Positions 54,205-62,784 of a stretch of 64,000 bases of DNA are shown in pieces (position 1 is the first letter of the stretch; every line of letters begins with the position of its first letter). The stretch is taken from contig CAIJKV010000359.1 of NCBI GenBank assembly GCA_903821335.1, forward strand, positions 1 to 64,000, written 5' to 3'. This DNA comes from an uncultured beta proteobacterium. Its GTDB lineage: Bacteria; Pseudomonadota; Gammaproteobacteria; Burkholderiales; Burkholderiaceae_B. A program made the translations under genes and the position numbers. The notes under the pieces were generated by a model. It did no database searches and had not been told where the DNA came from. It worked only from the letters and a program-made list of their open reading frames with translations.

Positions 54205-55365
54205 TTACTTCAAGATTCTTTTTGCAATATTCAATAAGTGGATCTGACTGGTGCCCTCATACAGGCGAAACAGGCGCACGTCCCGATATAGCATTTCGAT
54301 GGGACCGCCAATATCGGCGCAGTACCCACCACCGCCGAATATCTGGACCACACGGTCTGCGACGCGTCCGCACATTTCGGAAGCAAAATATTTACACATG
54401 GAAGCCTGCAGGGCGACGTCCTCGCCGCGATCGCGCGCACGCGCGGTTTCCATGACCAGGGCAGTCGCTGCCGCAATTTCTACCTGACTCTCGGCCAGCA
54501 TGGCCTGCACCAGTTGGAAGTCGGCGATGCGTTGGCCGAATTGCTTGCGCGTCTTGACGTGCGCAAGGGCTTCTTCAAGCAAGCGCATGGCAGGCCCGAT
54601 GCACAGCGCTGCCAGGTTGATGCGTTGCTTATTCAGGGTCTTCATCGCTGTCAGGAACCCCTTCCCCGTTTCCAGACCGACGATATCTTCTGGCCTGACA
54701 GAAACTTGTTCCAGATAGACTTCCGACACGGGCGACCCGGCTTGCCCCATCTTGCGATGCTCCGGTCCGGTGCTCAGGCCTGGCGTCTGGCGTTCGACTA
54801 GAAAGGCGCTGATGCCGCGATGGCTCAGGTCCAACGGATCGGTGCGGGCGAAAACGGTAAATAGATCGGCGATCGGTGCGTTGGTAATGTAGCGCTTGGT
54901 TCCGCTGATCAGCCAGCGTGAGCCATCGCCGGTTTCGGTGAGCCTCGCGGACGTGCGCAGTGCCGTCGCGTCCGAGCCTGCCTCGGGCTCGGTGAGAGCC
55001 AGGCAGCCAGTCACCGCTCCGCTGGCCAGTCGTGGCAGCCAGCACCGCTTTTGATCCTCGGTGCCATCCTGTATGAGTGATTCGGCACCGATGCCGGTGT
55101 TGGTGCCGGCGCGGGCACGAAAGGCAGTGGCTGCTTTTGAAAGTTCGATGTTGGCCATGGCCAACTCTTCAGTCGTCAGGCCCTGGCCACCATATTCAAT
55201 CGGAATGCTCCAGCCAAAATAGCCTCGCTGGCGCATGATCTCGACAATTGACGGTGGGATTTCGTTGGTTCGTACCACCTCGGCTTCCGCCGGGATGGCG
55301 ATATCACGAACAAACTGTTGAATGTCGGCCAGGCGTTCGGCATTCTTGGCGGGTTGCTGGATCAT
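54205..55365 (-). CDS. Acyl-CoA dehydrogenase
   Basis: This is a 386-residue FAD flavoenzyme that introduces an alpha,beta double bond into an acyl-CoA. It has LALTEPEAGSDATALRTSA, GTKRYITNAPIADLFTVFAR, the FAD/tetramer motif QIFGGGGYC and the catalytic glutamate in RLYEGTSQIHLLNIAKRIL. The start at 55365 is chosen because GGA lies at the right distance and the homologous part begins there; an additional 39 upstream codons are not family-like. It precedes a Bug receptor and diverges from a CaiB/BaiF CoA-transferase, suggesting one pathway: uptake, CoA activation, dehydrogenation. Confidence 0.92.
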   Translation of the reverse strand: MIQQPAKNAERLADIQQFVRDIAIPAEAEVVRTNEIPPSIVEIMRQRGYFGWSIPIEYGGQGLTTEELAMANIELSKAATAFRARAGTNTGIGAESLIQDGTEDQKRCWLPRLASGAVTGCLALTEPEAGSDATALRTSARLTETGDGSRWLISGTKRYITNAPIADLFTVFARTDPLDLSHRGISAFLVERQTPGLSTGPEHRKMGQAGSPVSEVYLEQVSVRPEDIVGLETGKGFLTAMKTLNKQRINLAALCIGPAMRLLEEALAHVKTRKQFGQRIADFQLVQAMLAESQVEIAAATALVMETARARDRGEDVALQASMCKYFASEMCGRVADRVVQIFGGGGYCADIGGPIEMLYRDVRLFRLYEGTSQIHLLNIAKRILK

Positions 55366-55430
55366 GTGAGATTCCATCTGGTTCAGATCTGTATGTTCAT
55401 TGATTTTGAATCGTGAGACAACAGATTTGT

Positions 55431-55444
55431 GAACTGTGCAGTTC
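55431..55444. promoter_or_regulatory. Dyad between divergent acyl-CoA dehydrogenase and CoA-transferase genes
   Basis: GAACTG-TG-CAGTTC is a perfect 6+2+6 dyad in the middle of the 160-bp divergent gap, where one regulator could control both promoters. No regulator gene is adjacent. Confidence 0.45.
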
Positions 55445-55525
55445 GTCAAAATAGTTGTTTCTTTTTTTACGAATCTGCTCAACTATCGCTATTGACCCCA
55501 TTTTCCTGATAAACCACGGCCACCT

Positions 55526-56728
55526 ATGACTGATCGTTCGCCCTTGCTGCATGGAATAAAAATTCTTGACTTGTCAACAGTGCTGGCGGCGCCATTTGCC
55601 GCAACACTTTGCGGCGACCTGGGCGCTGACGTGACCAAGATTGAATTGCCTGATGGCTCGGACGCGCTCAGGGGCCTTGCACCCACGACCCCTGAACACG
55701 CGCTTTACTGGAAAGTCGTCAATCGTGATAAACGGGGTGTCACGCTCGACGTGCGCAAACCCGAGGGCCGGGCCGTGCTGCTTCGGGCGGTGGCCAATGC
55801 AGATGTGCTGGTTGAAAATTTCAGAACTGGAACACTTGATCGCTGGGGCCTCAGCCTTGATGCGCTGCATCAGGCCAATCCACGGTTGGTGGTGCTTCGG
55901 TTGACCGGCTTTGGCCAGACGGGTCCATATGCCACGCGACCCGGGTACGCCAGGATATTCGAAGCAATGAGTGGGCTGACGAATTTGATCGGTACGCCCG
56001 CGAGTGGCCCGCAGCACCCAAACGTTCCGATCGGGGATCTGATCTCGGGCGTGTTTGGCGCCTTCAGTATTGCATCGGCAATGGTATCGATGCGAACCAA
56101 TCCAGGGCAGAAGGGCTTTGAAATCGACCTGTCGGCCACCGAGGCCATTTTCAGATTGCTGGATCCACTGGCGGTCGAGTATGAATTCCTTGGCGTCGAG
56201 CGCAGCCATGTTGGCAATAAGGCAGGCTACACAGCCCCCTCCAACATGTATCAAACCCAGGACAATGCCTGGGTCACGCTGGTGGCATCATCCAACCAGA
56301 TGTTTCAGCGCTTATGCAAAGTCATGGATCGGGCCGACTGGCTATCGGATCCGCGATTGCAGACTAATCCTGACCGCTGTCGCCATGTTGATGAAATTGA
56401 TTCCGCGATTGCGCTCTGGTTTGGTTCAATGCGCTTTTCGGACCTCGAGCGACGATTGACCGAGGCCGATATTCCGCACACCAAGGTCTACGGCATTGCC
56501 GATGTGATGGCAGATCCGCAAGTCAAGCACAGAGAATCCGTGATCCGGCTGGACGATCCTGATGTTGGCTCGGTGCCGGCACCCTGTGTCGTGCCCAGGG
56601 TAGAAGGCATCCGTCATCGACCGCGTCGAACTGGTCCAGGCGTCGGCGAGCACAACCTGGAATTTTTTACTCACCTGGGGCTGACACTGGAAGAGATACA
56701 AAATCTCCGGGTGTTAAAGGTGATATGA
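55526..56728 (+). CDS. CaiB/BaiF family (class III) CoA-transferase
   Basis: The 400-residue class III CoA-transferase moves CoA between two acids without free intermediates. It has the opening GIKILDLSTVLAAPFAATLC, then GDLGADVTKIELPDG, NRDKRGVTLDVRKPEGR, the catalytic aspartate region HPNVPIGDLISGVFGAF and IPHTKVYGIADVMADPQ. The acyl acceptor is unknown; the neighbouring acyl-CoA dehydrogenase and Bug receptor suggest activation of an imported carboxylic or dicarboxylic acid. No strong ribosome-binding site precedes 55526. It converges with yccF. Confidence 0.93.
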   Translation: MTDRSPLLHGIKILDLSTVLAAPFAATLCGDLGADVTKIELPDGSDALRGLAPTTPEHALYWKVVNRDKRGVTLDVRKPEGRAVLLRAVANADVLVENFRTGTLDRWGLSLDALHQANPRLVVLRLTGFGQTGPYATRPGYARIFEAMSGLTNLIGTPASGPQHPNVPIGDLISGVFGAFSIASAMVSMRTNPGQKGFEIDLSATEAIFRLLDPLAVEYEFLGVERSHVGNKAGYTAPSNMYQTQDNAWVTLVASSNQMFQRLCKVMDRADWLSDPRLQTNPDRCRHVDEIDSAIALWFGSMRFSDLERRLTEADIPHTKVYGIADVMADPQVKHRESVIRLDDPDVGSVPAPCVVPRVEGIRHRPRRTGPGVGEHNLEFFTHLGLTLEEIQNLRVLKVI

Positions 56729-56774
56729 ACGTCATAGCCACCCAAGCCGATCCTGGCTAAGATCCCTGCGGGAT

Positions 56775-57230
56775 TTAGCGCCTGAGGTGGGTGACGGTTG
56801 CCTGTGCATTGCTTGAACGTGCCGCTGCGGCGACTTCCTTGTCAACGATTGTTTTCCCGATCGGCGCCAGTGCAATGCCGGCGAGCTTCAGGTGTTGAAT
56901 CCCGAAGGGGATACCAATGATGGTGACAAAACAGCCGATCGCCCAGCATACGTGACCAATTGCCAGCCAGACACCCGCGAAAATAAACCAGATGACATTG
57001 CCCAATGTGCCCAGCGCGCCTGTCCCGATATCGTCCTGACGGGTCAGGTGCTTTCTGTTCACGGCTTCTTTGCCGAAGGGGAAAAAAGCAAACTGGCCGA
57101 TGACAAAGCAGGCCTTACCCCAGGGGATGCCGATAATGGATATGTAGGCGAAAATGCCCACGATCCACCAGGCCAGGCCCATGAACACACCACCCAGCAC
57201 AAACCAGAGAAAATTACCGATAGCAGACAT
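56775..57230 (-). CDS. yccF: YccF family membrane protein
   Basis: This is a 151-residue protein with two tandem copies of the YccF domain, each a pair of helices followed by a Gly-Ile-Pro element: IIGIPWGKACFVIGQFAFFP and, about 75 residues later, IIGIPFGIQHLKLAGIALAP. It is an inner-membrane protein of unknown function, found widely in proteobacteria. A region of about 20 polar residues follows the second copy. It stands alone between the CoA-transferase gene and a Bug receptor gene. Confidence 0.9.
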   Translation of the reverse strand: MSAIGNFLWFVLGGVFMGLAWWIVGIFAYISIIGIPWGKACFVIGQFAFFPFGKEAVNRKHLTRQDDIGTGALGTLGNVIWFIFAGVWLAIGHVCWAIGCFVTIIGIPFGIQHLKLAGIALAPIGKTIVDKEVAAAARSSNAQATVTHLRR

Positions 57231-57298
57231 TTTTCACCTCGGTCAATTGCGTCAAGCGCCACAGTAACAGTTTGTCAGACTTTGAACGGTCATGGGTG

Positions 57299-58276
57299 TT
57301 ACTCATCGACAACCTTGGCATCCTTGATGACCTGACCCCAATGTGCAAAATCTTGTTGGACGAGTGCGTCCATCTTGGCGGGCGTCATGGGCATGGCGTC
57401 GTAGCCGTCTGCCTGGATGAGTTTGACGATGGCAGGGTCTTTCAGCGCGGCGTTAAAGGCTGGAACCAGCTTGGCCATGACTTCGGGCGGTAATCCCTTT
57501 GGGCCGACGATGGCGTACCAGATGGATGCATCAAAACCGGGGTAACCCGATTCGGCAAGCGTGGGTACCGTGGGCAACAGCACGCTGCGGTTCAAGGATG
57601 TGACGGCGAGGGGCTTGAGGCTGCCTGCCTCGATCTGTGTCGCTGCCGAACCGAGCGACGAGAACAGGAAGGGCACATGCCCGCCGAGCAACTCCACGAC
57701 CGCCGGCGCGCCACCTTTGTAGGGCACGTGCGTGAGGTTCAGGTTTTCAGCGACCTTGAATTGTTCGCCAGCCAGATGGCCCACACCGCCAATTCCGGAC
57801 GTGCCATAGCTCCAGTTCGCCGGGTTGGCCTTGGCCAGCGACACGAGCGTCTTCAGATCTTTCGCGGCCGAGTCCGGACGCACGAGGATCACCGTGCCAC
57901 CACCGGCAAGCATGGCGACCGAGGTGAAGTCCTTGAGCGGGTCATAGCCAAGCTTTCTCATGTTGGGCAAGATCACCATGGGACCCGAGTCCGTGATGTG
58001 CAGCGTATAGCCGTCGGCGGGTGCCTTGGATGTGATGTCCAGCGCGATCGAAGCACCTGCGCCCGGACGGTATTCCATGATGAATGGCTGGCCAATGGAC
58101 TTTGAAACATGATCGGCAATCGGCCGGATCAGTTTGTCAGCGGCTCCGCCCGCCGAGTAGCCGATGATCATTCGTATGGGCTTGTTGGGGTAATCGGCTG
58201 CCATCGCCGGCCCGCAGGACGCGGCCATGACGACTAGCAGTGACGTCGCGCGCTTGAACGTTTTGAACCATTGCAT
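57299..58276 (-). CDS. Bug/TctC family periplasmic receptor (third of three)
   Basis: The 325-residue receptor has signal peptide LLVVMAASCGPAMAA, then DYPNKPIRMIIGYSAGGAAD, PADGYTLHITDSGPMVI and LTHVPYKGGAPAVVELLGGH. The start at 58276 fits the signal peptide and has GAGG upstream; a longer frame to 58477 is not protein-like. It is 40 bp downstream of a VOC protein gene on the same strand, probably as a two-gene unit. Again no TctAB partner is near. Ligand unknown. Confidence 0.92.
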   Translation of the reverse strand: MQWFKTFKRATSLLVVMAASCGPAMAADYPNKPIRMIIGYSAGGAADKLIRPIADHVSKSIGQPFIMEYRPGAGASIALDITSKAPADGYTLHITDSGPMVILPNMRKLGYDPLKDFTSVAMLAGGGTVILVRPDSAAKDLKTLVSLAKANPANWSYGTSGIGGVGHLAGEQFKVAENLNLTHVPYKGGAPAVVELLGGHVPFLFSSLGSAATQIEAGSLKPLAVTSLNRSVLLPTVPTLAESGYPGFDASIWYAIVGPKGLPPEVMAKLVPAFNAALKDPAIVKLIQADGYDAMPMTPAKMDALVQQDFAHWGQVIKDAKVVDE

Positions 58277-58316
58277 GTTGGTGCCTCGATCTCTGTTTAT
58301 TGTTCTGAAAACCTGG

Positions 58317-58736
58317 TTACTGCGCAGAAAAAACTTGCTCGGGATCATCCATGCCCTTGACCTCAACGGCGTTGCCAGAAGGGTCGAACACAAGGAATAC
58401 CGATTGTTCGCGGGGAGTGCCGATAAAAATACGATCGGGCTGCATGGCAAACACGGCGTTGGCCGTGCGCAGGGCAATCAGCATCTTCTCGTAAATGGCA
58501 GTTTGAACAATCACTCCAAAATGGCGCAAAGGATAAGGGTTTTTACCAATATTGACCGACACGTGCGAGGCCTCAACGCCCGACAGTTGGGCAACAAGGT
58601 GATGGCCGAAAAATTCGATGTCGACACGGTCGTCTATGACGCGTGAAACACTGCAGCCAAGAAGGTCGTGATAAAAAAACAGCGTGGACGCAATGTCCTT
58701 GACGGGTATTGACAGGTGTAAGGTGGCTTTATGCAT
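58317..58736 (-). CDS. VOC family (glyoxalase/bleomycin resistance-like) protein
   Basis: This 139-residue vicinal-oxygen-chelate protein consists of two beta-alpha-beta-beta-beta units. The metal ligands appear complete: His in ATLHLSIPVKD, His in LRHFGVIVQ and Glu in FDPSGNAVEVKGMDD. Such proteins are dioxygenases, lyases or resistance proteins; this subgroup is uncharacterised. It precedes the Bug receptor, so it may act on the same imported compound. Start codons at 58736 and 58754 are both possible; I prefer the shorter one as the domain begins there. Confidence 0.88.
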   Translation of the reverse strand: MHKATLHLSIPVKDIASTLFFYHDLLGCSVSRVIDDRVDIEFFGHHLVAQLSGVEASHVSVNIGKNPYPLRHFGVIVQTAIYEKMLIALRTANAVFAMQPDRIFIGTPREQSVFLVFDPSGNAVEVKGMDDPEQVFSAQ

Positions 58737-58915
58737 GCCGATTGTTTGTCCCACTATTGTTGTTCTGGTTGACGCTTAAATAGTGTTGACCAGAAACCGG
58801 GCAAACGCAAGGTCGCCATTTCGAATTTGCGTGACTGGACTAGACTAGCCCGTCGTGCGCCATCTGGCCTGACCACAAGTCTGCACACAAAACATATAAG
58901 CAAGGACGCGTCGGC

Positions 58916-60079
58916 ATGTACAAAAGAATTCAGTCAATCGCTGCGACGTTATTTTCAGTCGATACCCCGGCACTCTCGGTGGCCGAGCGATGGCGTTCTG
59001 CGCTCGGTGCTTTGCTGGGTGTCGGCCTGTGCGGGCTCATCCTGCACAGCATGCCGGTTGCCTCGCACTGGTTGATCGCGCCGGTCGGCGCCAGTGCCGT
59101 GGTGTTGTTCACGCTTCCACACAGCCCGATGGCCCAGCCCTGGTCGATCATGGGCAGTTACTTTTTTTCCACACTGGCAGCACTGACCAGCATGGCGCTC
59201 ATTCCAGTGCCGCAGCTGGCTGCCGCCGTGGCGGTGGCAGCGACGATCTGGCTGATGGCCAGATTCAACTGTATCCATCCGTCGGGCGGCGCGATCGCGT
59301 TATTCATCGTGCTCGACGGAGAATATTCTGCCCAAAGAATCGGACCCACGCTCGGGCTGGTCGCGCTCAATGGGTTGGTCATTTTGTTGGCATCGGTGCT
59401 GGTGAATAATCTCGCACTCAAGCGTCGCTATCCCTACCGCCCGAGTCAGGCGCCCCAGAACATTCACTTGACCAAGGATGGCACACCCTTTGAGCGGGCA
59501 GGGCTGACGCATCCGGATCTGAAAAGCGCCATGAAAACGATGGATACGTTCGTCGACATTCAGGAAGATGAACTCGTGCGGATGTACAACCTTGCCATCG
59601 TCCATGCCTTTGAACGCAATGTCGCACTGACCTGCGCGCAAGTGATGTCCCGAGACCTGGTGACTGTAAATTTTGGTACCGATCTTGAAGAAGCTTGGAA
59701 TTTGTTGCGAAAACACAAAATCAAAGCCCTGCCAGTGGTTGATAATTTCAATACGCTGATCGGAATTTTGACGATCGCCGATTATCTGCGTCAGATCGAT
59801 GACACCACCACCGCCGGGATCGCAGTGCGTCTTCAGGGGTTGCTCAAGCGGACGCCAGGCACGCATTCGGAAAAGGCCGAAGTGGTGGGACAGATCATGT
59901 CGCGTGAAGTCTATGCGGTGCAAGGGCACACACCCATTGCGGATATCCTGCGTCAAGTCGCGGTAAAAAGCATCCGGCATATTCCGATCGTCGATGACAA
60001 GCGCAAAGTACTGGGGATCGTCACGCAAACGGATTTACTGGGTGCGTTGTATCAGCGAATTGCCCTGAAGTCGGCGTAA
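58916..60079 (+). CDS. HPP family membrane protein with two CBS domains
   Basis: The 387-residue protein has an N-terminal HPP domain of four to five spans (WLIAPVGASAVVLFTLPHSP, then ATIWLMARFNCIHPSGGAIA) fused to a tandem CBS pair: CAQVMSRDLVTVNFGT...IKALPVVDNFNTLIGILTIA and GQIMSREVYAVQGHTPIADI...IRHIPIVDDKRKVLGIVT. CBS pairs bind adenine nucleotides and usually gate a channel or enzyme. The name-giving His-Pro-Pro reads His-Pro-Ser. HPP relatives are proposed anion (nitrite) transporters. It is a single gene, divergent from the VOC gene. Confidence 0.88.
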   Translation: MYKRIQSIAATLFSVDTPALSVAERWRSALGALLGVGLCGLILHSMPVASHWLIAPVGASAVVLFTLPHSPMAQPWSIMGSYFFSTLAALTSMALIPVPQLAAAVAVAATIWLMARFNCIHPSGGAIALFIVLDGEYSAQRIGPTLGLVALNGLVILLASVLVNNLALKRRYPYRPSQAPQNIHLTKDGTPFERAGLTHPDLKSAMKTMDTFVDIQEDELVRMYNLAIVHAFERNVALTCAQVMSRDLVTVNFGTDLEEAWNLLRKHKIKALPVVDNFNTLIGILTIADYLRQIDDTTTAGIAVRLQGLLKRTPGTHSEKAEVVGQIMSREVYAVQGHTPIADILRQVAVKSIRHIPIVDDKRKVLGIVTQTDLLGALYQRIALKSA

Positions 60080-60131
60080 GGTGCGTGGTGCCTGAAAGGC
60101 GATTGCAGGACGTAACCATTGCGGAGCAACC

Positions 60132-61787
60132 ATGAAAATGAAAATAAAGATGACGTCTTACTTTCAAATGGGCCTCTTGGTTACGGTGGCATGTTGTTGC
60201 CCCGCATGGGTTGGCGCCACGCCTGAACATTCACTCGAAAATCCCAGACTCAATCCCTGGCTGACGCCGCTCAACGACTGCATCAGCCACCCCGGCAGCT
60301 ATGCGCTGGACATTGACATGGGTTTTTTGAACACGGACTACTCCTGCCAGATTACTGACAAGGCGGGGGTCCAGTTTGATACGCATACCGTGCAACAAGC
60401 CAGGAATGATGCGGCGCGGCTGGTGTTGAGCCTGGCAAATCAATGTAACCGGCTTGACTCGACCAGGATACTGGTCGGTGCCAGCCGGAATAATGTGGAG
60501 CAACTTAAAGGGTTGATACCAGCTTATGCCAGCCAGGCCATCGTGCTGATCGAAAAAAATAGCCAGCTGAAGACGCCAGACGAGACCCATGCCAAAGTTT
60601 TCCAGCTGGGCAATGGCGTCGACAAGTTTTTCACGGTCCATGGTTCACTGAATCTCCAGACGGTCGGCCTGACCTGTAAGGCCAACAACTCGCTCAGGTT
60701 CGTTGAAAAAACACCCGTGCTTTACCGACACTTTCGTCAGTTGGCCGATGCGGTCGAGTTCAACACCGGACATTCCAGATTTGCCGGGGGAACAGGCACC
60801 CTGAACTCCAGCGGGACGGCCTTGCCAGACGCAGCAATCGGGAATTATGTGGTTCAGTTCTATGCTGGCCGTTCGAACGGGTTTGTCGGGGGGACGACCG
60901 CTACCAACGATCAGAATTGGCCGGCGTACATCAATCCCGCCATCACGGGCCAGCATCAGGATGGCACGATAAATTGGTATGACAACGCCATTTATGACGC
61001 TGCCCGCCAGCTGCGGCAGGGTCGCTCGGTTCGCCTGGATGTACTGGTGTTCGAGGTCGGTGAAGAGAACGCTTTTGTCAATAATCTCTGGAAATTCGTG
61101 CGGCAGGGGTTTGCCACGCATCAGACGGAAGATAAAACCTCGGCCGAGTTGGTCGACGTGCAGTTTCCCGGAAACCTTCAGGTCCGGTTTCTCTATCAGT
61201 TCCAGAATCAGAAAGTGCAGAGCGGGCGAACCTTCAGCAACCTGAATGACGCTGCGCAAGTCCCGGTGCAGTCAGCCGCCAGCGGAAATCCTTACTCGCT
61301 GGTTTCAGGAAAGGTCTGGACCGTATTCAATGCGGCCGGCCAGGCTGTCGACCCCACGACCCCCTATGACATGCATAACAAGTTGGTGTTGCTTGATGTG
61401 GTCGGGCACGAGGAACTACGCAAACTGTATGTCACGTCATCGAACCTGGACGAACCGGGTCAAGGCAGTGGAAAACTCTGGCAGGCGGGTACGATCGTCA
61501 GTGCAAAACCGGGGTCCGATATCTGGAGCGGACCGAACATCGCCTCACCCAATCTATGGAATGCGTACCGAAAATATTTTGAGATGCTCTGGAATAACCG
61601 GGATGGGCAGCCCAACGCCGGTCAGGTCAACTTTCACCGGCAGATTTCGGCGCAACACCAGAACAATGCGATGAACTGGATTGAGACCATCCCTTCCCAA
61701 TCCAGTACTGAAGGGACACGCGTCCAGGAGGGAATTGATGCCTTTTTCTTCCCCATTCCCTACGCGCCATCTGGACCAGACTCTTAG
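60132..61787 (+). CDS. Secreted phospholipase D-like protein, divergent
   Basis: This is a 551-residue protein with a basic N-terminus and signal sequence (FQMGLLVTVACCCPAWVGA); the Cys cluster could also serve as a lipid anchor. Two PLD-type half-sites are visible: ETHAKVFQLG followed by HGSLNL (His153, Lys155, Ser172, Asn174), and DMHNKLVLLD followed by TSSNLDEP (His415, Lys417, Asp422). The first half lacks the HKD aspartate, having Gly160 at that position. PLD-fold enzymes hydrolyse phosphodiesters; a surface or periplasmic lipid or DNA substrate is possible. GGAG precedes the start. I know no closer characterised relative. Confidence 0.7.
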   Translation: MKMKIKMTSYFQMGLLVTVACCCPAWVGATPEHSLENPRLNPWLTPLNDCISHPGSYALDIDMGFLNTDYSCQITDKAGVQFDTHTVQQARNDAARLVLSLANQCNRLDSTRILVGASRNNVEQLKGLIPAYASQAIVLIEKNSQLKTPDETHAKVFQLGNGVDKFFTVHGSLNLQTVGLTCKANNSLRFVEKTPVLYRHFRQLADAVEFNTGHSRFAGGTGTLNSSGTALPDAAIGNYVVQFYAGRSNGFVGGTTATNDQNWPAYINPAITGQHQDGTINWYDNAIYDAARQLRQGRSVRLDVLVFEVGEENAFVNNLWKFVRQGFATHQTEDKTSAELVDVQFPGNLQVRFLYQFQNQKVQSGRTFSNLNDAAQVPVQSAASGNPYSLVSGKVWTVFNAAGQAVDPTTPYDMHNKLVLLDVVGHEELRKLYVTSSNLDEPGQGSGKLWQAGTIVSAKPGSDIWSGPNIASPNLWNAYRKYFEMLWNNRDGQPNAGQVNFHRQISAQHQNNAMNWIETIPSQSSTEGTRVQEGIDAFFFPIPYAPSGPDS

Positions 61788-61809
61788 GGCGCGCCTGTCG
61801 TGATCGAAA

Positions 61810-62700
61810 TTACTTGACCTGTTGCCAGGACGCGTCGGGGTTGAAGGTCGTAATCTGCTTGACCACACGTGCCGTGTCCGGGCCAAGGTTCTTTTCGTAA
61901 ACCACGCCTTGGTGGTTGACGATGAAGCTCATTACGCCGGTTTCGTCATAGTCAACGGGCCAGGCGACCAGGCCAAAACCGCCGATCATGCGACCATTGA
62001 CGACGTAGGACTGGGCACCACCTTGGGCGTTCTTGCCCTGGGCGGTGAGGATGCGGTAGTGATACCCATGAAAGCCCTCACGATCGATTCCGCTGCGTGC
62101 AGCCGCTTGGGCAAAGAGTTCACCCAATGGGCTTTGCGGTTCGCCGGCGTTGGTGGGCCAGTACAGGCCATCCATGCGTCCTGGCGTGCTGCGCACTTTC
62201 TGCGCATATTGCAGCACACCGTCGCCCAAGCGGTCTTTTTCGGCATATTCATTCTGAGCATCGTAGTAGGCCATCATGGTCTTGATGACCGCCAACTCGT
62301 TTGCCCCAATATTGAAAATCCGCACCTCCTCTTCGGCGGCGTCCATGTCAAAGAACCACCCGGCACGGATTTTTTCCATGGGAATCGGTAACAGCCAGCC
62401 GTCCCCACCGACTTCGATGTGGGCGCGGTCAGCCGAGTCCATCTTGAGGCTGTGCTGTTTGGTCCAGGCGGCGACAAACTTCTGGTAGTCGTCTTTGCTC
62501 ACAGGAGGAATGACATCCTGATAGTCAGCACCGAGTATGGCAACCAGGGCCGCGGAGTCCTTGGCTTGCACAGCCTGGCCAAAGGCTTCCATGGCTTGCT
62601 GCGGGGTTTCAAAAACCTGCTGCAGTCGCTGGGCCGAGGCATTGGTTAATGCGACCAGCAAGCCGATGGTGAGGGCGAATGCGTTTAAAAGTCGTTTCAT
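61810..62700 (-). CDS. DUF2950 family exported protein
   Basis: The 296-residue protein has a signal peptide (LLNAFALTIGLLVALTNASA) and a DUF2950 body: FETPQQAMEAFGQAVQAKD, WLLPIPMEKIRAGWFFDM, a GLYWPTNAGEPQSPLGELFA segment and YDETGVMSFIVNHQGVVYEK near the end. The family is usually encoded next to a DUF3300 gene in proteobacteria, as here. Function unknown; envelope location is likely. The start at 62700 fits the signal peptide. It lies 84 bp downstream of the DUF3300 gene on the same strand. Confidence 0.88.
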   Translation of the reverse strand: MKRLLNAFALTIGLLVALTNASAQRLQQVFETPQQAMEAFGQAVQAKDSAALVAILGADYQDVIPPVSKDDYQKFVAAWTKQHSLKMDSADRAHIEVGGDGWLLPIPMEKIRAGWFFDMDAAEEEVRIFNIGANELAVIKTMMAYYDAQNEYAEKDRLGDGVLQYAQKVRSTPGRMDGLYWPTNAGEPQSPLGELFAQAAARSGIDREGFHGYHYRILTAQGKNAQGGAQSYVVNGRMIGGFGLVAWPVDYDETGVMSFIVNHQGVVYEKNLGPDTARVVKQITTFNPDASWQQVK

Positions 62701-62784
62701 GGCATTTTTTCTCGTGAAGTTCGGGAAGGACCCGCTTATCAATTTAGGGTAGGGTGTGCTGTCATGTCAGGCGTTGTCGCTGTG

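Noticed and set aside
56760-56776. Small hairpin between the CoA-transferase and yccF genes as bidirectional terminator
   Set aside because: The stem is only about five to seven pairs and no T-run follows on either strand.
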